Positions 27,801 to 33,277 of a stretch of 64,000 nucleotides of DNA are shown piece by piece. This DNA is from Strongylocentrotus purpuratus (Eukaryota > Echinodermata > Echinoidea > Camarodonta > Strongylocentrotidae), in contig NW_022145559.1 in the NCBI RefSeq assembly GCF_000002235.5, positions 1 through 64,000 of the forward strand, read 5' to 3'. Both the position numbers and the translations under genes were made by a program. The notes below the pieces were generated by a model. The model saw only the letters and a list, made by a program, of their open reading frames with translations, searched no databases and had not been told where the DNA came from. Each line of letters opens with the position of its first letter. The first letter of the stretch is position 1.

Positions 27801-29156
27801 TAAAATCGTAACTTTTAGAGCACTTTCATATTTTTTTTTGCTTAATGTTTTTTTCATAAAACCTTCTGTAAACCAAGAAACTTAGGCGGGCATGAAGTGT
27901 TTAAGAATAGATCGATTGTTCCACTTGCAAGAATGACGCAAAAATGATTAAATCACGACTGAGAGTTTTATCTGACTACTCAGAGTGGACGACAAGGACT
28001 TAATAAAGCAGCTCCCACCCCGTGTCCCCTCGCTGATATTGACAACTCGCAACTGGTGACATATTCAAACAAGTGTCGGTCTTTTATAGCTATGGTTGGT
28101 ATACGAGATAGTAACTGACCATTCTGAAACAACAGTGAAATTTTACAATTCATCAAAGGTTCTTGCCGTGAAAGTTGCTCTAGCAGCGTGTGCAGTTTAG
28201 AAGCAAAAAAAATCATGTCGCCAATGCTTTTGGTTTTACATTACTGATGTATTATTTATAATAATAATAATAAAGATATAGAGATTTATTGCACGCATAA
28301 TAAACAGAAGTTTCTCTTTAAGCTTTACAAATTAAAAAATAAGCATGTACAAGAATATTTAAATAGTGCAATATAGAAAAATAAAAACGTTAAAAAAAGA
28401 CATGTAGCCAAGAGTATAAATTCATTACGACCAAAGTTAATACAGATAGCAAATATTTATGAAAAATCAATTACAGCAACATATTCAATTATAATACATT
28501 ACATAATCAAGTGATCTTGATTTCTTTTGATTCTCACTGTTGGTTCTATAATTTAAATGTCTTCGTTTTTCATCACAGAAAGTCCAAAGGGAAATTCATT
28601 ACCTTCTGGAGGTGAGTAACTTCGCGATTATCAGAGAATTATTATTATTTTTATCATCAATATCTAATCGGCAATGGTACATATCAAATTCGGTTCTTTA
28701 AACAAAAATGTTGTTTGATATAAATTTGAAGAAAATCATAAATACAAATATTCAAACATTAAAAGGAAAGAACACACTTGTTTTAATATGTTAGTTCGTT
28801 CTGAAAAGGAAAACATATAAAATGAATGCAAAATCACTGATTGAATATGTATATAACAATCCGATGTTTAAAACAAAACATTGTGAAATAGTTATTACAA
28901 AATGCATTCCTTCTTGTAATATACAGCGATCATATACATAAAAGCTTCTCAACACAAGGGAGACGACGGGCTTCTTTCTTTTACAGGTTTCAATATATGA
29001 AGTAACTTACAAGGGAAACAAAATATGTTTGCGCTAAATATATATACACACAATACATATCTTTATATTATTCCTCTTAAAAGCTATTGCAGGTGGAAGC
29101 TTGGTGGTCATCCTTTTCATCTTAGTGGTAATCGTTTTAACCGCCGTCTTGTTGAG

Positions 29157-29193
<37 letters not shown>

Positions 29194-30773
29194 TTTTAAA
29201 AAATCTTAGTTTATTATTAGTTATCATTATTAGTACACAATAACGCCACTTTTTTTACCTTTGCCCCAGATTCACCATGATTCTATACTTTTACATTTTG
29301 GAGGCATGTTTTACTTTAGCGATCAATGTTGAAAATATAAAAGATCACCCCCAGTCCGGGACTACTTGATATATGAACTGTTCCTTTTTTTCAACACAGG
29401 GAACTTTAATGTTTGTCACCAAACCACACACTCTTTTGATACAAATTATTATCAAGATTGCTTGCTTCGGCGAGTATTTTCTCTTTTTTAGAGATTATAC
29501 AATGAAATCAATTCTACGCTCTATATCCAAGACTGTTGAGCATGTAAAACTCCACCTTTGTGCCAGGTGTCATGGTTTGAACAAATCATTCCCAATTCCT
29601 TTGATATTATCCAGCATTCGACTGGACCGTAACAACCACAACTGTAAGCAAAAGAAATGAATACAAAATTAAAAAGATAATCCTTTGTATTTCTACGTTA
29701 CGTATTTATAATTGTGTGATTTCATGAATTATGCACTCTAAAAACTAAAATGTTAAATGAACATTTACAAGTTTCGAGAAGCAAGATACGTCATTATAAT
29801 CAATACTTATAACACGATATATCGAACAATGTAAGAGCTCGATCAGGCATGTCAAATTGTTAATTTACTATTTTGAAAAAGTCACTCCTATTCATCAGAG
29901 CTCCCGAATGTTGATTTAATTAACCTTGAACTTTTAGTGTGTTCACTTTGTTTATGATTTTTCTACAGGCGTCGTGCGGCTAAACCTGTCCAACCCGATG
30001 ATGAAAACGAAATGGAGAACTATGCCGCAGTTGCAAACTGCTACGAAGATAGCAAACCAGCAGACAGTACTCCTCACGCACCATATTATCTAACGCTCGA
30101 GCCAGACAGCGATCAAAATGGCGGATTTGGGAATTCCGTTGCTGAGCAACCCTCTCCGCATCTTTGGAAGGGCATGACACAGGATGACACACCCTCTGTC
30201 ATCAAGGGTTCTAATGGTTGGAATGAAACTGATACCGAAGATGGTTTCGTGGATAATGTTTTATATGGAACAAGTGATGAACAAACTGTGAGCCCGTCAT
30301 CATTGAATCATAACTCTTCTGATCATAAGGCAGCGAAACACCACGCCATAACTACATCTCATCAAGGTCCTGGACGTCCAAAGCCTGGTAATCCCAAGAG
30401 CGGTGCTATCGAAACTGATGAGGACGCTTATGAAGGTTATGAAGATAAAAATGCTATGGTTGACAACGAGCTTTACGGTGCTCCATCCCCGATAACTCCT
30501 CGCGCTCACAAGCACGGCGCGGTGGCTGATCAGGAAAACGACGCCGTTTATGAAAACCCCGACGGCAACGTCTATGAAACTTATGAGGAAGAAGACTCAA
30601 TGGTCGACAACGAACTCTACGGTGCAGCAACCCCGCATACTCCCCGTGCTGATAATACGAACGATCCGGTGGTTGGCGAGGGGGACGGTGAGATGTATCA
30701 AAACACCGAATTCCATTCAGTGCCAACTAACTTGATAGCGAATGAATTTTACAAAAGCGTAGATGAAATTTAA
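10711..30773 (+). CDS. Gene 1: CCP/C-type lectin/EGF transmembrane receptor with tyrosine-rich tail
   Basis: Fourteen exons join in one frame to give 906 codons from the first visible exon to the TAA at 30771-30773: 10711-10908, 11734-11916, 12237-12482, 12994-13140, 16761-17033, 18837-18977, 19349-19534, 20065-20241, 20729-20845, 21338-21400, 22281-22367, 28579-28611, 29093-29159 and 29969-30773. All introns are GT-AG. The order is CCP1-CCP2-CTLD1-CTLD2-CCP3-CCP4-EGF-stalk-membrane helix-tail. The domain kit is that of selectins, but the order is different and there are two lectin domains. It is most likely a type I surface receptor binding carbohydrate or a protein ligand and signalling through phosphotyrosines; that role is inference. 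The signal-peptide exon is not certain, so the 5' end is partial. A LINE of about 5 kb sits in intron 11 and should be removed by splicing. Confidence 0.88.
11734..11916 (+). CDS. Gene 1 exon: CCP/sushi domain 2
   Basis: The exon follows a tgttgcag acceptor and ends before gtaagc, phase 1-1. It starts IECPSPP and ends DGTWENDPPVCQ, with four cysteines and the conserved Trp of a complete sushi domain. An NQT sequon lies before the second cysteine. Confidence 0.9.
12237..12482 (+). CDS. Gene 1 exon: C-type lectin-like domain 1, first half
   Basis: The exon begins after a ttgttaag acceptor and is open in phase 1 from DCGGTSTK. It shows lectin landmarks: paired cysteines early on, LCNAEGELLATVKEAE (the usual C..-GG-LA-I-E region) and VWIGAMEGQDWIWRHS (the WIG...W.W core). 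It ends mid-domain, phase 1, and joins exon 4. The acceptor has a weak polypyrimidine tract, so the exact start is less sure than the body. Confidence 0.8.
12994..13140 (+). CDS. Gene 1 exon: C-type lectin-like domain 1, second half
   Basis: This exon completes CTLD1. It reads RKYIERFFWQYQFPS, then SEDCIELSYQDGSFSWSP and ends LLCQY, with the last two conserved lectin cysteines. The calcium-site signatures are missing: FPSSN stands where EPN or QPD is expected and FSWSP where WND is expected. CTLD1 therefore probably does not bind sugar through calcium. The donor gtaattg is followed by a long (ACT)n run. Confidence 0.82.
13157..13212. repeat. (ACT)n microsatellite
   Basis: About eighteen ACT units lie just after the exon 4 donor within the intron. 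A similar run is at 15052-15132 and 15712-15870. Confidence 0.9.
13430..13560. repeat. (AAT)n microsatellite heading an interspersed repeat
   Basis: About 25 AAT units are followed by cacttatagagcgcgg, the same head-and-core arrangement as the repeats at 38355, 54128 and 58660. Confidence 0.8.
13575..14150 (-). pseudogene. LINE ORF2 C-terminal fragment (CR1/L2-like)
   Basis: On the minus strand 14137-13907 reads KLDYCNGLLYGIPGSQIVRL then KRVQNTCARLIYG, a phrase typical of the region after the reverse transcriptase in CR1/L2-type LINEs. Continuing leftward in shifted frames, VWNNLPLEVRKSPSV and KSKLKAHFFN-stop near 13600-13690 mark the protein's end. At least two frameshifts and a stop break it. 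It lies in the intron between CTLD1 and CTLD2. Confidence 0.75.
14150..15050. other. Intron stretch with no clear feature
   Basis: The phrase caggggtggtggagcgtc near 14172 looks like one end of a hAT-like element, but I found no matching other end. No exon with usable splice sites was seen. Confidence 0.4.
15052..15132. repeat. (TAC)n microsatellite
   Basis: TAC units, with a few TGC variants, directly border the left end of the MITE at 15139. Confidence 0.9.
15139..15711. mobile_element. MITE, family with GGGATTTCCC ends (copy 1)
   Basis: The left end reads tatgggatttccc then cgcgagtttgtcattt; the right end is its inverse (aatgacaaactcgcgaat, then ggccgggaaatcccata). The same ends and body occur at 52943-54055. 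There is no open frame for a transposase, so it is non-autonomous. It is flanked on both sides by TAC microsatellites, which may be part of the insertion site. Confidence 0.8.
15712..15870. repeat. (TAC)n microsatellite
   Basis: Three runs of TAC with small interruptions. They are open in several frames and give meaningless poly-Thr, poly-Leu and poly-Tyr frames. Confidence 0.9.
16187..16350. mobile_element. Tc1/mariner-like MITE end (partial)
   Basis: The end cactgttggtcataatggtg and the following text up to gatctagatactag match one arm of the long palindrome at 49560-50431. A TA precedes it. The other arm is not present here, so this is a solo or truncated copy. Confidence 0.6.
16761..17033 (+). 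CDS. Gene 1 exon: C-type lectin-like domain 2, first half
   Basis: After a tttctag acceptor the frame runs RSCQSVGLNQSD, then DTCFQF, GRGGFLAEILDE and WWIGGNDEDVGRSWYWSDS. These match the lectin pattern of early cysteines, GG-LAEI-DE and WIG...W.W. Compared with CTLD1 it has an extra cysteine pair (NCDDGAEECDG). Phase 1-1. Confidence 0.88.
17744..18629. mobile_element. Tc1/mariner-like MITE with a nested insertion
   Basis: Ends are ccgtgtgagtcaaaaaaaag on the left and the inverse of cagtgttagtccaaaaa on the right, each bordered by TA (17742-17743 and 18630-18631). The subterminal text (cctagaaaattgctaa) also repeats in inverse. The body contains a second inverted pair around catggatgaacaggaggc. 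A 219-bp insertion sits at 18293-18511. A second copy begins at 63762 and runs off the window. Confidence 0.8.
18293..18511 (+). mobile_element. LINE 3'-end insertion nested in the MITE
   Basis: The pentamer AAATG occurs on both sides (18288-18292 and 18512-18516), and removing the insert restores the MITE sequence seen in its other arm and in the copy at 63762. The insert ends in four units of ATATGA, typical of a LINE 3' tail. The left part has a short inverted repeat around ggggatcc and a C run. Confidence 0.7.
18837..18977 (+). CDS. Gene 1 exon: C-type lectin-like domain 2, second half
   Basis: The exon reads NYEKWYDNEPSTNFEDCVEM, then FQYQWNDEYCS and LTLCQIG. It retains the WND triplet, and EPS stands where EPN is usual, so the calcium/sugar site is largely preserved. 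This differs from CTLD1. Acceptor tcttcag, donor gtgaga, phase 1-1. Confidence 0.9.
19349..19534 (+). CDS. Gene 1 exon: CCP/sushi domain 3
   Basis: The frame IPACGDPGEPLHGNRL to NHQRPSCKG has four cysteines and the conserved NGSW. It is phase 1-1, after ttttccag and before gtaaag. This is a complete sushi domain. Confidence 0.92.
20065..20241 (+). CDS. Gene 1 exon: CCP/sushi domain 4
   Basis: The frame VKCEGSPSNVTLA to STPNFTCSG contains the four sushi cysteines and the conserved Trp, with three N-glycosylation sequons (NVT, NWS, NFT). Its closest relative in the window is the CCP exon of gene 2 at 48929-49105, with shared introns on both sides. Donor gtaaga. Confidence 0.92.
20395..20545 (-). 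mobile_element. tRNA-derived SINE (tRNA-Met-like head)
   Basis: On the minus strand the sequence reads cagctcagtggtagagcggt (box A), then an anticodon-like ctcataac, then a box-B-like gggtctaaacc. This resembles tRNA-Met. Related heads occur inside both arms of the palindrome at 49560-50431. It lacks a complete cloverleaf and is not a functional tRNA gene. Confidence 0.6.
20729..20845 (+). CDS. Gene 1 exon: EGF-like domain
   Basis: The exon has six cysteines in the EGF spacing, with NNPCMNGGTCYE and then a CTC pair followed by a final Cys. The calcium-binding Asp/Asn-Glu start is absent, so it is a non-calcium EGF. Phase 1-1, acceptor ttccag and donor gtaagg. Gene 2 has no counterpart. Confidence 0.92.
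20868..21204 (+). mobile_element. tRNA-derived SINE with A-rich tail
   Basis: The head contains actagtggctagggctcctg (box A) and ggtgttcgaatacc (box B). A body of about 230 bases follows and it ends in an A-rich run at 21184-21204. It is on the gene strand in the intron after the EGF exon. Confidence 0.7.
21338..21400 (+). CDS. Gene 1 exon: Ser/Thr-rich stalk 1
   Basis: Twenty codons begin KTTPFTFTTQASPQS, rich in Thr, Ser and Pro, as expected of an O-glycosylated stalk. The acceptor is ctttcag and the donor gtttga, which is weak. Phase 1-1. Confidence 0.75.
21461..21781. mobile_element. hAT-like MITE
   Basis: Inverted ends GGCTTACTTC open and close a 321-bp segment, and the bases just inside (atcggg, then cgcgttac...cgacc) are also inverted. 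TTCAAAAC precedes it and TTCAAAAT follows it, an 8-bp direct repeat with one mismatch, as hAT transposases make. No coding frame. Confidence 0.75.
22281..22367 (+). CDS. Gene 1 exon: Ser/Thr-rich stalk 2
   Basis: The frame begins MSLTTTAYLSTSLLTSL and ends FSPKSTG, again Ser/Thr-rich. Acceptor ttgatttag, donor gtttga, phase 1-1. The middle is fairly hydrophobic, but the stalk reading fits its place between EGF and membrane exons. Confidence 0.7.
23203..23931 (+). CDS. LINE ORF1: RNA-binding coiled-coil protein
   Basis: The 242-residue protein starts at ATG 23203 in a good context (ccatgg). Residues about 40-100 are predicted coiled coil, with repeated Leu/Ile heptads around IRETIDTQQ and LENQHEQIKTLQRKL. 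Then follows EQYSRRNCLLFFGFEE and a basic C-terminal half, like the RRM and C-terminal domains of L1 ORF1. The protein would trimerise and bind LINE RNA as a chaperone. No break is seen. Confidence 0.85.
   Translation: MADTDKAQMNTRGKEKEKSALLASVIQDIFRDKRFIDLVEERVNKQLADIRETIDTQQARIFDLEIVTDSKSKEIANVQNQLENQHEQIKTLQRKLDQQEQYSRRNCLLFFGFEERSEEDTDDIILQVANEVLQVNLSKDDLERTHRNGSRQKHQEKNLPRPIIAKFTSYRKRQEVISKRRKLAGKRKSIQEDLTKANQDLLAHVRTSEKVKAAWTRDGRILMTDKNNKKHLILCKDDLRKF
24139..27261 (+). CDS. LINE ORF2: APE endonuclease + reverse transcriptase
   Basis: The frame is open from 24046, but the ATG at 24139 (MDDTHDAQYP) is the likelier start, giving 1040 residues. Seen in order: STDFSIIHFNARSL-like endonuclease start (about 24415), GFTETWI, IYIMGDFNIDLL (about 24830), ASDHLPIFQ (about 25035), then CGVDDFNPCVI, NYRPISVL, LDLSKAFDSIDHN (about 26155), GVPQGSILGPLLF (about 26325) and the catalytic FADDTN (about 26420). 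The protein nicks target DNA and copies the RNA there. A 207-base spacer separates it from ORF1. No frameshift or stop interrupts it. Confidence 0.92.
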   Translation: MDDTHDAQYPICLNPVFPFSDLSDDEFKNIFSTPLHEHKIDINKFKNTFKHSLECDPACDNDDDDFLQDDIVESNYYLEDEFMSLPKLDSDFSIIHFNARSLSKNFLAISEFIHSLSYSFSIYGFTETWIQSNTPILFHLEGYSFIHIDRISGRGGGVAFLVLDSLNFKIRNDILLQCDGNECLFIEITNKIGKNIIVGIIYRKPQSRVESFINAVYVCLQKLNKENKLIYIMGDFNIDLLKCSNKYSADFLDMLHSSSLLPLIVKPTRISVNSATLIDNIFTNNVFSCITPGIFFNDASDHLPIFQITGKIIYRDYVCNIPKKRIINERTINSLKLDLNNEDWNGVMYPSNVEVAYGRFKHRFMVYYDKNLTYSTRKNKNKCKKPWLSEELLNVIKNKNKLYRIYCKNSSSNNKLKYHKARNKVNKLLKMARKAYYANRFKKTKGNIKQTWSVINEIFGKSRKTLPSYFIVNGQNIHDPHDIANSFNDFFINIGLNICNTIPVNNIVNYRDFLPQPCATSLFLKPVNANEITTIVQSLKSTQSCGVDDFNPCVIKKVIDYILEPLIHIFNMSLSTGIIPSDMKIARVTPIYKKDDVHNLGNYRPISVLTFFSKILERIVYNRLNTFLLNNTILHSCQYGFTKNVSTEMALIDVHDYLVSSLSNKLHTVGLFLDLSKAFDSIDHNILLDKLNYYGIRGVAYTWLKNYLNNRHQIVVYNNVLSDPMQVTCGVPQGSILGPLLFLLYINDLNYCSNILKFVLFADDTNILYSHKDINILCQTLNNELQHVSQWFNSNKLSLNTSKSNFIYFHYKQKIISADYFSLNVLNIKMNDVPIKRVQSTSFLGVIIDQNLTWNAHILTISNKISRNIGVISKLRHILPQSILILLYNTMVLPYLMYCNVVWGNTYPTRLQRLHILQKRIVRICLMSDFNAHSIPLFQQLQFLNIFQLNQYCISLMVFKHKTDKLPINLTTMMKCKKYVHNYNTRNPDNYFIEKCPSTNSLFTFRHTGPKIWNSLPKDIRDTAFLNSFKSKLKKYFICF
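27581..28560. other. Remainder of intron 11
   Basis: No exon or gene is supported. About 28255-28510 (tttattgcacgcataat and on) looks like a minus-strand LINE 3' end with an AAT tail. The last part, from about 28500, matches gene 2 from about 49370. Confidence 0.4.
28579..28611 (+). CDS. Gene 1 exon: short stalk 3
   Basis: This exon of eleven codons reads SPKGNSLPSGG between catcacag and gtgagt, phase 1-1. It would be hard to trust alone, but gene 2 has the same exon (49453-49485, IPMGNSTTNGG) with similar splice sites and flanks. Confidence 0.8.
29093..29159 (+). CDS. Gene 1 exon: transmembrane helix
   Basis: After attgcag the frame gives GSLVVILFILVVIVLTAVLL and then Arg, a single-pass helix with a basic stop-transfer end. 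The exon ends in phase 2, and the tail exon completes AGG (Arg). The donor gtatat is immediately followed by a TA microsatellite, so donor strength may vary with repeat length. Confidence 0.88.
29969..30773 (+). CDS. Gene 1 exon: tyrosine-rich cytoplasmic tail
   Basis: The last exon begins RRAAKPVQPDDENEMENYAA and ends FYKSVDEI-stop, about 268 residues of hydrophilic, acidic sequence. It carries about 14 tyrosines: YAAV, YEDS, LYGTS, YEGYEDK, ELYGAP, VYENP, VYETYEE, ELYGAA, MYQNT and FYKSV. YENP and YQNT match the YxN pattern bound by Grb2-type SH2 domains. The segment MVDNELYGAP...TPRA is tandemly repeated (MVDNELYGAA...TPRA). No classical ITAM or ITIM is present. Confidence 0.9.
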
Positions 30774-31497
30774 TTCAGTTCAGTACTATTCAATGTATAT
30801 AATATATCATTCGCACCATGGTATATATCTTCCAAAGACTACCATGTGCTATGGGAAATATAATCATAACATAGTCGTTAATTTGTAGTAAAGTGCATCA
30901 ATCTATCTAAAACAGTTTGAAAGAAAATATTGGGAATGTTCAAAACTTCCTTTGTGCTAGATTGTACAGATTTCAAGGGTGAAATATAATTTTACATGAA
31001 TTTTGAATCTAATGATTGTAGCGATTATTTCTCAATAGTTGAAAAAAGTGCGATTCGAACTCGGTACACGCAATCAAAGAAGATATAAATGATCAATATA
31101 GTAATAGTCATCTCGTTTTTCAACGGCTGGTTCAAATTATCGAATATTTGTGGGGCACCACAAATATTAAAAATATTTATGTTCATGGATATTTCAGCCG
31201 TCTCTGAACCGATTTTGATCACGCAAAGATGAATTTGTAATTTGAATTGTATTTTCTTTCAGATTTGACACTCAGCTCTTCACTATCTCACACACAAGAA
31301 TATTTTGAGTAGCGCCCTCTGCAACGAAACTCAACTATCCCTTTATATGTTTATGAAATACTTGGATGTAAACAGAAGGATATCGTAATATTACCAAACT
31401 TTCCTTTGTACGTCAAACATTGGGGGGAAGGTATAAGGCAGAAGAAGCAGTATTTGTAAATCATTTGTAATGGAGGTAAAACGACGTTCCCCCACCC

Positions 31498-31507
31498 CCT
31501 CTCTTTA

Positions 31508-31559
<52 letters not shown>

Positions 31560-31560
31560 G
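31498..31560. repeat. (CT)n microsatellite
   Basis: About 30 CT units with one TT interruption. The counterpart in gene 2's flank is at 54808-54885. Confidence 0.9.
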
Positions 31561-32259
31561 CAATTTCTATCTGCCCCTTTCTTTCTATCCGCCTTAGATT
31601 GTGAAAATTATTATAAACAAAGAAGTAATTACCACAAACAAGCTGTTGTTTTAAATAATCTTTAATCAGGGATGCAACGTGCTGGACAGAGTAAAGCTTA
31701 TACAAATATTTAGGTGATTCATTTTTAGAAAAAGTGCTTTAAAAACACAATGCAAAGTTTATGTAGAGAATCACATTTATCCTTAAGTACTAATAATCAC
31801 AAATTAAGTGCAATTCATTGGAAATATAACTTGAAGCTATGCAAGAACCCCTCGGGACTGATCAAAATTACACCTTATATGATTTAAATACGTATACATC
31901 ACATATTAATTATCTCATGGCAGCAAATGAAGTCTTATATGACCTGACAGTGGTGCAAACAACTCATTTTACTAGAGAATACATTCTGACTATTTTAATA
32001 CCAGTTATTTTTACTGTATATATACTGTCATATTTCGTTTCCTATTAGTTATGAATTAGATTCAGGAAAATGTTATGCCAGAAACTTTGAAATCCTAAAC
32101 GACACAACGCTGAATGTTTAATTTGCCAAATTTACATTGATACTGCTTTCACTATAATAATAATCATGTTTGGGCATGTTCCGGCTATGTCTACTACTCA
32201 TAGAAACTAAATGACCTGCAACGTTTACTCATTTTATTTACTTTGAAGTTCTTAGTGTG

Positions 32260-32316
32260 TACACTTCTTTAATGATTTTCTTACAGGCGTCGTGCGGCTA
32301 TATATTATGAACACAA
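32260..32316 (+). pseudogene. Vestigial second tail-exon start downstream of gene 1
   Basis: The text ttcttacag followed by gcgtcgtgcggct repeats the acceptor and first codons of the tail exon (29960-29985). If spliced from the membrane exon it would give RRAAIYYEHN and stop, a very short tail. The same relic exists after gene 2 at 56460-56500, so it predates the gene duplication. It may be a dead fragment or an alternative last exon. Confidence 0.5.
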
Positions 32317-32683
32317 TTAGCCTAACATTTGTACATCCGTGTTCTAATTCGATATAATCTTTCATGAACAATCATCTCTTAAACTGCAAATCAAATTTGC
32401 TAACTTGTTCCACATAACAAGAGATAATTGGTACATTATTTGTGAAATCTATTTGCCTGACAAGAAAGGAGGATAACAAAGAAACGTGGTCTTGTTTGAA
32501 AAAATAAGGAGAAATAAAAGCGAAGAACATCCTTTAAATCTATGATTAGTATAGAGCTAGAAAGAGAAAATTTATGCCGTTATGGTTGACGTGATTGTGG
32601 GCGTGAATGAGAGAGAGAGAGAGAGAGAGAGGGGGTAGAACTCGGGGAGTATGGCAGTTGTGGAAATAGCTAGAGTCTATTAT

Positions 32684-32882
32684 AGTCCGGCAGCCACTGA
32701 GCTACACCTCGTTTTGTTGAAATAAGTTTTTTTCTTGATGGTTTCTGTTTCCTTAGGCATTGCAGATGACCAAACAGAAAACTGGAGCTTTGTCAGTGTT
32801 GAGCAATTTAAGATATGGCCAAAAACAAAATGGCCGCCAAAATAGCCTATTTTCAGTAAAATTTGAATTATTTCATAATACA
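32684..32882. repeat. Left terminal inverted repeat of the TIR element
   Basis: The stretch pairs in inverse with about 36775-36973. Shared parts include gttgaaataagttttttt and the phrase ending aaaacaaaatggccgcc. Confidence 0.75.
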
Positions 32883-33277
32883 TTACGAAATATTGGCAGA
32901 ATAGTGTGCTTATAATTCATAAAGACCATTGTCAACACATTCCTGATGACCATACATGAACAAAGATGACCATAGATGACATAATTAGCATATTTTCCAT
33001 TGTAATTGTTGCTAATTTGCATATTCAAAATGGCGGATAAATGCCAGCTGTTAAGCTTAGAATCACAGTAAAATAGTATTACACTCATTTCTTTTTATCT
33101 TATGTTTTCGATTTCTAGAATACCTAAGTGTACCAAATACTTATGTTATACTCATTTGTCAATAATGACTAATTTAGTTAATGGGAAAAAACAAAATGGC
33201 CACCAAAATGATATACATTTAGACATCGCACGGATGCATGGCACGCACAGAACATTGTGCACGCTAATTTGGCTTTG

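Larger units (their letters stand above)
30774..32340 (+). other. 3' flank of gene 1, shared with gene 2
   Basis: The stretch matches 52915-56530 with interruptions by later insertions in gene 2. No AATAAA was noted within the first few hundred bases, so the true 3' end is unknown. It holds a CT microsatellite (about 31500-31560) and a second tail-exon-like acceptor at 32285. The 69-codon frame at 31839-32048 is not conserved in the gene 2 copy. Confidence 0.6.

Noticed and set aside
29969-30773. ITAM or ITIM signalling motifs in the tail
   Set aside because: YAAV and YKSV exist, but the residues two before Tyr are not hydrophobic and no paired YxxL/I spacing is found.
31839-32048. 69-codon frame with a hydrophobic C-terminus, reminiscent of a receptor's first membrane helix
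   Set aside because: The paralogous sequence after gene 2 (about 56025-56230) has stops and length changes, so there is no sign of coding constraint.
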